Part shown: positions 22,983 to 34,699 of the stretch, one piece after another
Layout of the letters: each line of letters starts with the position of its first letter
How positions within the stretch are numbered: position 1 is the stretch's first letter
Source of the DNA: Blastomyces gilchristii SLH14081
Taxonomy: Eukaryota; Ascomycota; Eurotiomycetes; Onygenales; Ajellomycetaceae
Assembly (NCBI RefSeq): GCF_000003855.2
Contig: NW_003101681.1
Location: forward strand, 4,913,698 to 4,977,697
Direction of reading: 5' to 3'
DNA: 64,000 bases
Position numbers and translations under genes: made by a program
Notes under the pieces: generated by a model
Told to the model about the DNA's origin: nothing
The model's database searches: none
The model's input: only the letters and a program-made list of their open reading frames with translations

Positions 22983-24572
22983 TCATATTCAACAAAGAAT
23001 CATCAAGGCAGAGAGACTACTGAATAGTATAATCAGACTATTAAATACTGAGAGAGATCTATTCTTTCAGACTATGAGACAATTATATATGATCTGTATT
23101 ATCTCAGTAGCTGATTATGAAGTTCAAGTTTGACAAAACAATCAAGATAATTTCACTGAACTCTTTCAAAGTCTATAAAATAGAGCTTTGAGAAGAATTC
23201 TGAGAGTATTTAAATCATCTTCTATTAAAGTAATGGAAATTCAAGCTTCAATTTCATCTTCTGCTATTCAATTTGAAAAGGCCTGTATGAACTATGCTTT
23301 GAGAGTTATGAAGATAAGTTTAAATTATATAATCACAGAAAGAGTCTCTTCTTCATTTTCATTAATTAACTCAGAAAATAAGGTGAATTAAAATAGATTT
23401 CTTAATTGAGATGAGAATAATACTTTAAAGAAAATGCTCTCTCAACTGTATAGACTATGTTCACTGATTAAAATCAATTTTCTTCATTAAATATTGAGAA
23501 AATTAATCATGAGAAGATATCTCTCTGAAGAGAAAAGCTGAAATCTCTCATAGACTTACAAATAAGTGAACTATCTAAAGAGAGAGAATATGAACAGTAT
23601 TTGAAGAAGATCTCTACAATTAATATAAAAGACTCTATTCTGATTTACTCAGATGACTTAAAAAATGAGAACTTGAATAGATTAGATGCAGACATTTCTT
23701 ATACTGAAGATAATATCAATTTTATCTCAGATTTTTGAAATTTAGGCTGTGAATCTGAAGTCTTTGATGCTGAACTATTTATAATAGTGAAAGCTTTCAA
23801 ACTCATTGAAATAAAATCTTATAAAAGAGAAAATAGTTTGAAAGAGATATAAATATTCTCTGATAGTCAAGCTGCTTTAAAAAGACTTAAAAATAGTCAG
23901 ATTCATAATGATCAAATAAATCTTACACTGATTTTAAACTCTGTTTTGAAAATTTAAAAGAGAAGAATATTAAAACTGATAATTCATCTGCATTGAGTTT
24001 CTACTCATATGAATATTCATGACAATGAATTGACTTATTCAGCTGTAAAAAAGAGTTCAGAATTAAGCAGATCTATTTAAAAAACAGTGTTCTGATCTTT
24101 CATAAAGAGAAAGATAAAAGAATCTTGTTTAAATAAGTGAAATGAAAGCTGGTAGAAACAAAAGAAGAGCATTCATTATTCAAGATTTGAGATAAAATCA
24201 AAGTGAAAATCTTGTTCAATTAAATGTAAAAAGAAAATATTCTCATCTATAATTCAGCTGAAACTAGAACATGATTATTTCAAATTCTATATACAAAGAC
24301 TTAATGACAGATTTAATTCAACAGAGTACTCATTCTGCAATATGAATGAAAATCCTGAGTATATTGTAATACATTATGTATTATACAATAGTCTCAGAGT
24401 CAGATTAAAGAAGAAGTATGATTTAAATCAATTAAATATAAGGTTCTTATTCTCAACTGAGACAGGACTTAAATACTTAATAGACTTTCTATCAGAAACT
24501 CAAGCAGTTACAAGAAAATGACTGAATTCTGAAGTATCTGAATATGAAGAGGCAGAAATTGATTAGATATAG
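22983..24572 (+). pseudogene. LINE-C ORF2 3' part (end of reverse transcriptase, RNase H)
   Basis: Matches the other LINE ORF2 copies from the thumb region after the YIDD box to the stop TAG (24570-24572). RNase H motifs are visible (IYSDDLKNENLNRLD near 23640; DSQAALKRL near 23865; HDNELT near 24020). Stops at Trp and Gln positions break it. APE and the catalytic part of the reverse transcriptase are missing because the LINE portion begins within ORF2. Confidence 0.85.
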
Positions 24573-24944
24573 TCTGTTAAAACAGTTATACACTATCTTT
24601 TAATAATTTTATTTTATTATAGTCTCTCTTTACTGAACTTGTTTCTTTCTGTTCTTTTCTATTTATCTATTTAATATGTCTATCTTTAAGACTATGTTCT
24701 CTTTTCCTTTGTCATGATATTTTCAAATGATTTCAAAGTATTAGAAGATGTTGAAATACTGTAATTTATAAACAGCTTTTGTATTCTGAGCTGAAATTTT
24801 CTGATTTTGCATATCTGAAATTGATAAATGTATAATAGTTGACTTTATAGATATAGGAAAAACTTTGAGATCTAAAGATTATCAGATAGATGTCATAGTC
24901 TCTGACTGCATACATCTATAATTGAAGAAGAATAATAATAATAA

Positions 24945-25101
24945 TACTCTTTTATACTTATGAACATGAGACTTGTATGTCTTGTCTGAGATATTGTCAT
25001 GAAAATAAGCTGTTCACACACTGTGTTCTGCTTTCTGCATTTCTCTGTGTTTCCCTCTCTCTTTCTGAGAAGCCTTGTATATGTTGTAATTGCATGTATA
25101 A
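24945..25101 (+). pseudogene. G2 antisense gene, continuation of exon B
   Basis: After the chimera, G2 resumes and matches G3 at about 52487-52643. In one frame it reads a Cys-containing, Leu/Ser-rich hydrophobic stretch (FLCVSLSLSEK). It is cut by G1 at ATAA (25098-25101) and continues at 33840. Two frames stay largely open here, so the true frame is unresolved. Confidence 0.45.
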
Positions 25102-25268
25102 TGTGGTTCGGAAGAACGTACGACTGTCGGATAATAACGCGGCCGCTTCTGAACTTGCTTATTAATGTAAAGAGGCCATAGCAGCCACTAATTAATTTAG
25201 TATATAATATATAAGAAGCCGGCATACGCCTGTAATTGTACACTGGCTCAAGCAACCTTTGAATCACA
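25102..25268 (+). repeat. G1 5' LTR
   Basis: TGTGGTTC...GAATCACA. The outer (left) half keeps seven CpGs in its first 50 bases (ttcggaagaacgtacg; acgcggccgc), while the inner half is more decayed. A TATA-like tatataag precedes the inverted repeat gccggcatacg...cgtgtacactggc-type stem. Confidence 0.9.
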
Positions 25269-25270
25269 TC

Positions 25271-25280
25271 TGATAGCATG
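25271..25280 (+). promoter_or_regulatory. G1 primer-binding site (candidate)
   Basis: TGATAGCATG lies two bases inside the 5' LTR, and the same word follows the 5' LTRs of G2 (40252-40261, minus) and G3 (58985-58994, minus). It looks like a decayed form of TGGTAGCG, the complement of an initiator-Met-type tRNA 3' end. That assignment is an inference. Confidence 0.45.
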
Positions 25281-25671
25281 TCTAAAAACCGGTGAGAAGT
25301 GCAGGCTTCTTCAGAATGTGATAATTCCATCTATGAAGTGATTCATAGTTATCATGCCAGTGTGATCCTAGAACACCTCAAAAGATAGCATATAAAGAAT
25401 GATGAGCAGAAGAGCATTCAATTGATACTGCTTCACTTGTTGAGAAGAAAACTTCACACCCAGGTGAATGTCACATATGAAATGTGAACAGATGAGATGT
25501 GAGAAAGAAAATAAGAGCAGTGAACCAGATTCAAAGAAGTTCACTCTCTACTCAAAAGAAGGATAAAAAGAAAAGATGATCATTACCAGAGTTATACAAT
25601 GATAACAGAAATTATATAATAATATAGTGATATAACAATAGACATCATACAATTAATGAGAAATTACTGAA

Positions 25672-28600
25672 ATGAATATCTCTTCTAATCAATACAAACA
25701 ACACTCTTCTCTGCTACCTGAACTGAAAGATATGCAGAATCTCTCAGAGAGTTTACTTGAAGCAGTAAGAAAAGCAGCTGAAATCACTGAACCAGAATTG
25801 AAGCTTCATACATGTATGAGAATTCTAAAGAAGATTGAGGTCTTGTATATACAGTGACAGGCTGAGACAGAAGTCAAATAACAATTGACATTTGCTGTGA
25901 ATCAAGTATTCACTATGAAGAGCTTCATCAATGCAATCATCATCATTAATAAGAATAGAGAAAACCAGGTCTTAGATCTGCAGTGAGAGATCAAATATTT
26001 ACACAGATAGATGACTACACTGAATCTGAAGATTTCATCACAATTATTCATAATCTCTTCAGAAGTATACATATTATCAGAGACTGCTGTGCAGGATAAG
26101 AATCTGAGTATAAAATATATCAAGCTGAGAGATCTGTCTGAGTCATTAAGCTTCAATGATGACTGAAAAAATAATGCTGTAATCAGCTGACTAAGTCAGA
26201 TGCAATCATATTATCAGATTGAATATGAACTCACAGACAGACAGTTAACAGAATTTCAACAAGTCTTAAGATCTGTCATATTTCTACACAGAAAAGTGAA
26301 GTTATTATAAATAACTAGTAAAAAGATGAATCTCACAGACTCAGAGCAATATTTATTCTTATAAATATGAAATGAGTTTTCTAAATGAATCTTGTATAAC
26401 TTTGAGAAAGTGAATATATGAGACAAGTGTTATGAACACTTCACTGAGTGTAGATAAGTGAGTAATCTTACATTATACTTCACACACTTCAGCTTATACT
26501 ATCTCATATTAAATGAAGAGCTTTTAATATCTTTCTGTTTACAGATCTTCATTCATGATCTTACACCTGAATTAAGAGTGAAATGAAAATGCTTAATCTC
26601 ACAATCAAGCACAGTGAAAGAAGTGTATAACATTCTCATTATATGAGAATAAGTGAGTCAATTGTGATAGAAAATACTGCAATTGAATATATCTCAGTAG
26701 AGAACAGATAATCAGACTTCTACAACACAAGTTATATATCTGAACATAATAAATTTAGATCTGAATATCATTACTAAAGCACTGAATTCCCTGAAAAAGA
26801 AATCCTCTGAGTGAAAATCTTGATATCATGAGCATTGAGCTTGCTTCAACTGTGAATGTCAAAATCATGATATAAAAGATTGCACACAGTGTGCACAGTC
26901 AAGAGAAGCAAGAGAGTTAAAAAACTAGCAGAATCAGTGAGCTCAGAGACACTCACTGATATTCTATAAAAAGTCTTTAAAGTGAAAGAGATGCTTATGT
27001 TAGAAGATTCTCTGAATTCTGTGAATATCAAGAGAAAGCAGGCTTCTGACTGAGGTGCAGGCCAGGATGAAGCAGATACTTATCTCAATGTCTTGAGACC
27101 TGAAATATTAATGTATAAGAGATACTTGAGTAAGAATTGAGAGATGACTGTAAAAGTGTTAGCAGATATAGAAGCTTCTATATAATATATTAATGATTAT
27201 ATAATCTAAAGACTGAAAGAGATTCACTGAGTGAAGAATCTCTGATATATAAGATTATCTGATAACTGATATTTAATATTATCTGCAAGAGTAAGAGTTC
27301 TCTTGCATTTTGAAGAATGATCTTGCTATATTTGAGCATGAGAGCTGCAGAATGTGAAATACAACCTTATTCTCAGACTTGATTGATTTGAAAGGTTTAA
27401 TTCACAGATTCAATGACATACATATCATATACAGTTGACTGATAGAAAGAAAACAGTTCATACAATTCTATTAACTGATATAAGAAGGATATTTCATATC
27501 TCTGATATAGAAGAATTAAATCTGCGTACATATTAATAAGCAAAGAGAATGATTTATAAGATCTTATTCAAAAGCATTCTTTATATCATACAGAACCTGA
27601 AAGTGAAGAAAATCAAGATAAAGAATATATGAGAGAATAAGTGTATGAAGAAGCTTCTGAAGAAGCATGAGAAGATCTTCTGAACAGATCTTTCATCAGA
27701 ATTGCTGCCAGAATAAGGATTTATACATGAGATTAACACAGAGAATGCAAAATCAGTCAATCAGAATGTATACTCTCTGTCACAAATACATCTTGAAGAA
27801 CAGAAGTGTCAGATCACAGACCTTCTAGAATGTAATCTCATATGACTCTCATCAAGCATGTGAGGCTTTCCAGTTCTATTCATGAAAAAGATGAATGAGG
27901 AGTGACAGATGTGTATCAATTATTGAGCACTTAATAAGCTTATGATCAAGAATGAATATTCACTGTTATGAATTTAACAATAGTTGATTACAGTTGAAAA
28001 CATCTAATATCTATTGAAGATTGATCTTCTCTCAGAATACTGATAGATCTGTATAGACAAACTGTCAGTTTCATGAACTGTGTTTAATATATAATAAGAA
28101 AAGTTCAAATTTCTGATAATGTTATTTAATCTAATAAATGCATCTGTTATCTTTTAAATAATGATGAATACAATTCTTCATAAATAGAATGAAATCTTAT
28201 ATCTTATATATCTTGATAACATTCTAGTCTTTTCAAACTTATATAATGAATATCTGAAGTATCTTGATAAAGTGCTTACAACTCTGACTGAGTATAAGCT
28301 CTATATTAAATTAACAAAGTATGTGTTTAGAACAGAAGAGTTGAAGTTTGTAGAATATGTAGTAAGTGATGACTGTATACATCTCATTCTGAAGAGATTG
28401 AATGTTATAGTAAATCAACTGCAGCTGAGAAATATACATCATATATAACAGTTTCTTAAATTGATCTCATATTACTGCAGATTCATCAAGAATTTTGCAT
28501 GAATATCTGCATTACTCTCAGATCTCTTAAGAGAAACAGATACAAATCTGCAAAAGAAGAAGTTTTATTCAATCATCTGAAATGCTGTGTATGAAGAGAC

Positions 28601-31470
28601 TTTTCTCACACTGAGAAAATATATAATAATATTCTCAGTGCTTATTCAATCAGATTATAATAAATCTTTCTACATTAAGACAGATATATCTGAATGAGTC
28701 ATTGAAGGTGCTCTTCTACAGATGAGTAAGAACAGCAAGCTGCACTTAGTGATATATGATGATAGAAAACTATCAAGCATTGAGCTCAATTACTCAGTGT
28801 ATGAAAAGGAATTGCTAGTGATCAAGCATGCACTGGCATTGTAAAATAGATATATTGACAATAAGTATATAACAATGATGATCACAGATTATGAAAGCCT
28901 TATCTATCTATAATTGATAATGAAATCTTTCAAATGCTTAGTATGTTAAATCTCAGAGTTTTAAGTGTATAATCTTCATATTAAATACTGAAAGAAATTG
29001 AATGCTGTGATACCTGATGCAATCAGTTACAGATCTGATTTCATAAGTAAGAGTTCTATGAATCAGACATAAGAAAAGTTCATGTTAAATGTGCTGAGAG
29101 AGTGTAAGAAATCAGAATGAGTGAATACAATAATCTCTCACTTAAAGAATGACAAGATATCAGATGACAAGCATCTTATAAAAGTAGTAGAAGAGATGCT
29201 TTCAAACTTTAAGCTGAGAAAATTGAAAAATGATGTTATGCTTTACTGTAATCTAGAATACACAGAAGTAGACTGACCGTGTGACCGTGTCTGGGACCAG
29301 GACCAGATTTTTTGATAGTCTCATTATCAATTCGACTGATCCCATTACACGGTTTTAACATTAGATAGTAGTTTCATACTGTCCCAGTGGGACTTACTGT
29401 CTACTCTTGTCACATTTTCCAAATGAGACCATGATTTCCACTTCTCAATTTAAATTATTTTTATTGCTTTAAATGATCTTAAATCTCATTTGAGCATTAT
29501 CAAAAAGCATTACTTTTTAAAAAATTAAAAATAGTCTAAAAAAAACCTTAAAATGTCTAAAAATAGTAACTTTATGCCAAGAATGGGACTAAATGGGACC
29601 AAATGGGATCACTTTCTCATTTTTTTCAAGTCATGGTTCCATTTTAAGATCTGATATATAGTCACTTTACATGTTATTTTGATAGCCAGTCCCAGCGGGA
29701 TTCACGCCAAGAAATGTATGAGACCAGACCAAATGGGATCAAACATGAAATTCATGATCCCAGCGGCCAGTCTACACAGAAGCTCTCTATCTAGAATATT
29801 TATTTAGACATGACTTAGTGACTCACATACACAAGGAATTCAGTCACTTAGAAAGCTCTGAACTCATGAGTATACTTGAATCAAGAGCATACTGATCAAG
29901 CATGACTGAGAATATTCAGATGTATGCTTATAAGTATCTGAATTGTCAGATTGTGAAAGAATCTAAGAAAGGGTTAGAACATGAGAAAGTGCAATATCAG
30001 ATAAAGTGTACAATACAATTATTTGAATAATGAGAGATGAATCTCATAGACATATTATCATGAACATGAAATGAAAATTGATAAATAATCACTATTATTG
30101 ATTACACTACTGACTGACCAGTTACAAAAGCAGTTTCAGAGATAATAGAGAAGATGATAATAAAGTTTCTATATAATGAGATCTATGTTAACTATGAAAT
30201 ACTGTGTGAGATTCTAACTGATAACAGTATGAATCTTGTAGAAGAAGCAGTGAGACATTTCATGAGCCAGTTACAGACAAGATATTATAGAACAATATTA
30301 TATTATTCATGAATGACTGAGAAGATGAAATACTTGAATGAAATCTTGAGTAACATGCTGATGAAATATCTAGTGAGCAACTCTATGAGATTATGAAATG
30401 AATATCTCAGTCAGATACTATTAGTCACACAAATTTAACAGTATGCAGTCTTTAAGTATTTATCATTCTATCTGTTATATGAATTGCATCCATGCATCTC
30501 AGAGAATGCTTTGAAAAAGATGAGAAAGAAAACAGCAGTTACAGACACAGCAGTAGCAGTTGCAGATATAACAGTTGTGAATACAGAATCAAGATTGAAA
30601 GAGATCAGTTATACATGTGTAAAAGCTAACAAGTTACTTCTGAACTGAGCAATTCAATCAAAAAGAATACAAGACTCACTAGTTAAGAAATTGAGTCTCA
30701 AGATGAGAATATAAGTTCTCATATACAATGAGAGTTCTGAGAAGTTTCAATCTAGATAATTTAAGCTATATAAAATACTCAAATCACATTCTCTGAAAAT
30801 ATATACATTGAAAGAATCAGAGAGACAGATCTTACACAACTTAATAAATAGTTTATATCTTATAAAAGTAAAGATGTAAGATCTGAGCAGATTATAATCA
30901 TTCACAGTACTATCATCAGTATTGAAAAAGAAGAGACTTATAATTAAAAAGTCTTGTGAAGTAAGAGAAATTATAAACACTTATAAATCAGATAATCTCA
31001 CTTATTCTAATCTTTTCACAATTATAAGAAAAGAATGAGAAGAAATGAAGAAATCAGATGAATATCATACTTTAATAAGTAATGAGACTGTAGCTGATCA
31101 TATAATAACACACTACAGATAGTAGATGCAACACAGTAAAGAGCAGTCTCAAAGCAGCAGACTTGCATATGAGTCAGATTGTAGAAGAAAAAGAAATTCA
31201 GAGTTGAATTTAACTATTTATATCAGTTCAATTGCAGAGATAACAGAGAATGAAGCATCTGAAACATCTACAGATACATGAAATCAAGTCATCTCAATTT
31301 CTGAGAACACTCAAAGATCAGATGAGATTAGTTTTGATGAGCTGTTTACTGTAGTAATCTAAGCAGGTGAAGAGAGACAGTATAATATATAAGACAGAAT
31401 TACAAAAGATAAAAGCTGCTGAATCTAGTTACTGAACACTATACTATATAGAGATTGTGTAAGAGTAGTG
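25672..31470 (+). pseudogene. G1 gag-pol remnant
   Basis: Gag starts at ATG 25672 (MNISSNQYKQ); in the same frame a zinc knuckle CFNCECQNHDIKDC (CX2CX4HX4C) lies at 26842-26883. A protease-like ADIEAS is near 27160. The reverse transcriptase spans about 27830-28380, with WGFPVLF-KK, CINYWALNKL-type fingers and YLDN in place of YLDD near 28210. RNase H follows (KTDISEW; YEKELLVIKHAL, about 28670-28840). The integrase HHCC region is split by MITE copy 2, with C-LNC near 29940. The core has TDWPVTKAV and LTDNSMNLVEEAV near 30220. A charged C-terminal extension runs to about 31470. Stops at Trp, Gln and Arg positions inactivate it. Confidence 0.85.
29269..29774. mobile_element. hAT-like MITE, copy 2 (506 bp)
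   Basis: Same 506-bp element as copy 1, with ends TAGACTGACCG / CGGCCAGTCTA. It is flanked by the perfect 8-bp duplication CACAGAAG (29261-29268 and 29775-29782), the length typical of hAT transposons. It interrupts the G1 integrase region; G2 and G3 have the uninterrupted site. It is nearly identical to copy 1 and retains GG/CC, while the surrounding G1 coding sequence is decayed. Confidence 0.92.
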
Positions 31471-31693
31471 ACTAGCAGATAAAGAAAAAGTATAAGAAAA
31501 GAAAAGAGATAATGAATTGATTATTAACTGTAAAAGTCAGTTATAAAAGATAAATATTTTTATATACATCTGATTCATTTTTATACACTGTATATTAATC
31601 TATTTTCAATGTCACATCATCTGAAAAACATCAAAAATAAAGAAAATCTCAAAACTCAAGGTCTGTAAGAAATTCAAGAGCTGTAAGTCACTC

Positions 31694-33143
31694 TTATAAC
31701 AATATTATACATATCTCTAATTCCTCTATCACTCTGTATATAATATTAATGTTATTTATCACAAGATTGACTGGAATGCTAATATAGAAATATGTACATG
31801 TATATATAGAAAAATTGAAGAAGAGTGTGAGACCTGCAGAATCAGAAGTCAGAGCAGAGAGAATAAAGACAGAAGAAATGAAAGAAGAAGAAGATACAGA
31901 ATCAGATGAATGATGATGAGAGTCACTCAGAGCTGAATACTTATAATTCAGTGTACACACAATCTTCTCTGTAGAGAAGAAAGAGAAAGTGACAGAAGAA
32001 GCTTAAGAGTAGAAGAGAATAGTCTTGATAATATTATTATCTTTGATTAGAATGATCTCTGACACTGAAGCAACTAAGAATCATTGTTAGTATATAAAAA
32101 TTACAAAATCAGAGATGAGAATAGTTACTGAATGAACACTCACTGATCTTAGAATTGTACATGTAATTACAACACACATGAGACTTCTCAGAAAGAGAGA
32201 GAGAGACACAGAGAAATACAGAAAGTAGAACACAGTGTGTAAATAACTCATTCTTATAATAATATCTCAGATAAGACATATAAGTCTCATATCTGTGAAT
32301 GTAAAAGAGTACAACATCTGCATTCTCATTTCTGAAAACATGAATATCTTTTATCTGTATTACAAAGTCAGATGACAGATATCAGAGAATAGACTGATAT
32401 GAATCTATTATTCTGAAGAAATTCATCAGAGTGAATATCTCTATAATATTGAATTTTACAGTTGTAAAAAGTTTCTTGATATCTGTAAATATTATAACTT
32501 TGTGTATAATAAAACTCATAACAATTTTCTCTAAGAATAGGAAAATCAGTATTAGAAAGAAAAGATGAAAAGAAAAAGACTTACAATCTTGATACTGTTA
32601 AGAGAGAGAGTGATTCTCTGATATAAATGAACAATTGTCTTATTATAAATATTTCAAATGAATACAATAATCAGTATCTGTAACTGAGCTTTAGATAGTT
32701 ATGTTATACACAGTCTTTATATAATAAATTATTCTAGAAGTCAGTAAGAAGAATGAGAGTGTATACACTGAGAAACATGAATTATTAAGTCTATACAACA
32801 TCTCCTTGAAATAGAGAGAGCTGATAATGAAAGCAGAGACAGTAGAACCAGAAGGGGCAGGAGTAGCAGAAGTAGAGGTCACAGAAATAGAGATAGCGGG
32901 AGCGGGAGAACCAGACACAGAGACAGGTGTAGAAGATTGAAGAGAAGCAGCAGAGAAAGAAACAGAGAGGGCAGAGAAAGACGCAGAAGACTCAGTCACA
33001 CATGACATGAACAATTTCTTCATTATCATGTTCTTCAAGTTCTTGATCAATGATTCAACATTGAGATCACAATCATTAATAAATATGAATCTATCAACAT
33101 ATGAAGACTCTACATGAATTAAAATATCAGCATCTGCAGTCAT
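31694..33143 (-). pseudogene. G1 antisense gene with two introns
   Basis: On the strand opposite to pol, between pol and the 3' LTR. Exon A (33143 to about 32585) opens with MTADADILIHV and has 150 codons without a stop, including DLNVESLIKNLKNMIMKKL and a Ala/Ser/Thr/Pro-rich centre. Intron 1 is 32584-32531 (54 nt): GTAAGT, CTAATACTGAT, TTCTTAG. Exon B follows, and intron 2 is about 32143-32074 (GTGAGT, CTAACAATGAT, TTCTTAG). Exon C ends at 31694 with a Ser/His-rich part and VIEELEICIILL. Splice signals occur on this strand only. The product is unknown. Why the frame stays more open than pol is the main question. Confidence 0.5.
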
Positions 33144-33668
33144 ATAATATGATCAGGAAAACATGAGCAGATGCTGCTGAAGAAAAGAGAGTCAGAGATG
33201 TACAAGAAGATGAAGAAGATATGTCATTCATAATAGTACATTCTAGTGATTGTTAGAAGATAAACAAGTTCTGATCACATTTCACAATGCATTACACTTA
33301 CTGCTAACAAACTGCTCAGTATGAACACTATAAGAACACTTATTATGAGAACAGAGAGCCATCATCAGAAACACATACAATGTAATAGATGAACAGATAG
33401 AAAGAGTTGAACAGAAGAAGAAATAGAAATCTTGAATGAGATAGTAATATTCAATGATGATGATGATGAAGAAGATAATTGAAGAATGAGAAAAGTTAGT
33501 GAATAAGTAATATAATATAGTAAAAGTTTCTTTGTGAGAGTGTATATAAGACACTAGCCGAATCAGAAATAGATCACATAATCATGAACACTAGTAGCAT
33601 GCTAATCTGCATGAAGCTAGAGTGAATGTCATAGTCACATGAGTGTGACTGAATCTGATGAGAGAGAA

Positions 33669-33835
33669 TGTGATTCAGAAGAACATATGATCATCAGATA
33701 ATAACAGAGCCACTTCTGAACTTGCTTATGAATGTAAAGGGGTCATAGCAGCCACTAATTAATTTAGCATAAGATATATAAGAAGCCGGCGTACGCCTGT
33801 AATTGTACGCTGGCTCAAGCAACCTTTGAATCACA
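33669..33835 (+). repeat. G1 3' LTR
   Basis: TGTGATTC...GAATCACA. The first (inner) 50 bases have lost every CpG present in the 5' LTR, while the outer right part keeps gccggcgtacgcc and gtacgctggc. The polypurine tract gatgagagagaa is at 33657-33668. Confidence 0.9.
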
Positions 33836-33839
33836 ATAA

Positions 33840-34296
33840 TTCTAAGATCAGTAAGTATTTATTCAGTAATTATTACTCTTGTTTTTATAGTTTTATATAC
33901 TAATAATAGTTCTTAGTTACTTCAGTGTCAGAGATCATTTTAATTGAAGATGATAATACTGCTGAGACTACTCTCTCTCATTCTTAAGCTTCTTTTAGCA
34001 CTTTCTCTCTCTTCTCTACAGAGAAGATTGTGTGTATACTGAGTTATAAGTATTCAGTTCTGAGTGACTTCTGTCATCATTTATCTAATTCTGTGTCTTC
34101 TTCTTCTTTCATTTCTTCTGTCTTTATCTTCTCTGTTCTGGCTTCTGATTCTGTGAGTCTCACACTCTTCTTCAATTTTTCTACATGCACATATACACAT
34201 TTCTATATTGATATTTTAGTCAATCTCGTGATAAATGATATTAATGTTGTACACAGAGTGGTAGGGGAATTGAAGACATGCACAGTGTTATTATGA
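33840..34296 (+). pseudogene. G2 antisense gene, intron 2 and exon C
   Basis: G2 resumes after G1. Intron 2 is 33851-33916 (66 nt) with donor GTAAGT, CTAATAAT and TTCTTAG. Exon C reads SVSEIILIEDDNTAE, one stop at a Gln position, then TEKIVCILSYKYSVLSD, a Ser-rich stretch and VINDINVVHRVVGELKTCTV up to TGA at 34294-34296. G1 and G3 match it; G3 carries a frameshift near 53025. Conservation of this frame across three copies supports coding on this strand. Confidence 0.5.
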
Positions 34297-34699
34297 GAGC
34301 AGCTTGCAGCTCTTAAATCTCTTATAGATCTCAAGTTTTGAGATTTCCTTTACTTTTGATGTTTTTCAGATGATGTGATGTTGAAAATAGATTAAATATG
34401 TAATGTATAAAAATGAATGAGATATATATGATAACATTTGTCTTTTTACAGCTAACTCTTATAATTAGTGATTAATTCATTATTTCTTTTCTTTCTTACA
34501 CTTTTTCTTTATCTGCTAGTCACTACTCTTACACAATCTTTATATGATACAGTGTTCAGTGACTAAATTCAGCAGCTTTCATCTTGTGATTCTGTCTCAT
34601 ATATTATACAGTCTCTCTTCACTCACTCAGATCACTACAGTGAATAGCTTATTGAAACTAATCTCATCTGATCTCTGAGTGTTCTCAGAGATTGAGATA

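Larger units (their letters stand above)
22255..24944 (+). mobile_element. Chimeric insertion: tRNA-like head, unknown body, LINE 3' part (LINE-C)
   Basis: A single unit lies between tactcttgtatac (22242-22254) and tactcttttatac (24945-24957), a 13-bp target duplication with one mismatch. G3 shows the empty site. It starts with the 3' half of a class-II-tRNA-like sequence, continues with about 670 bases found nowhere else in the window, then joins the LINE at 22983 within the reverse-transcriptase region and ends with a LINE 3' UTR and a (TAA)n tail. The shared duplication says all parts were inserted together by the LINE machinery, probably after template switching. Confidence 0.75.
25102..33835 (+). 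mobile_element. G1: gypsy-family G element nested in G2
   Basis: 167-bp LTRs at 25102-25268 and 33669-33835 are flanked by ATAA (25098-25101, 33836-33839). Pol is on the plus strand and an antisense gene lies between pol and the 3' LTR. MITE copy 2 sits in the integrase region. Without the MITE and its duplication the element is about 8.2 kb, like G3. It lies in the opposite orientation to its host element G2. Pol has many stops and the reverse-transcriptase box reads YLDN. Confidence 0.92.

Noticed and set aside
24893..25330. 145-codon minus-strand frame spanning 24893-25330
   Set aside because: It crosses a LINE 3' end, G2 body, target duplication and G1 LTR, so it is an artefact of juxtaposed elements.
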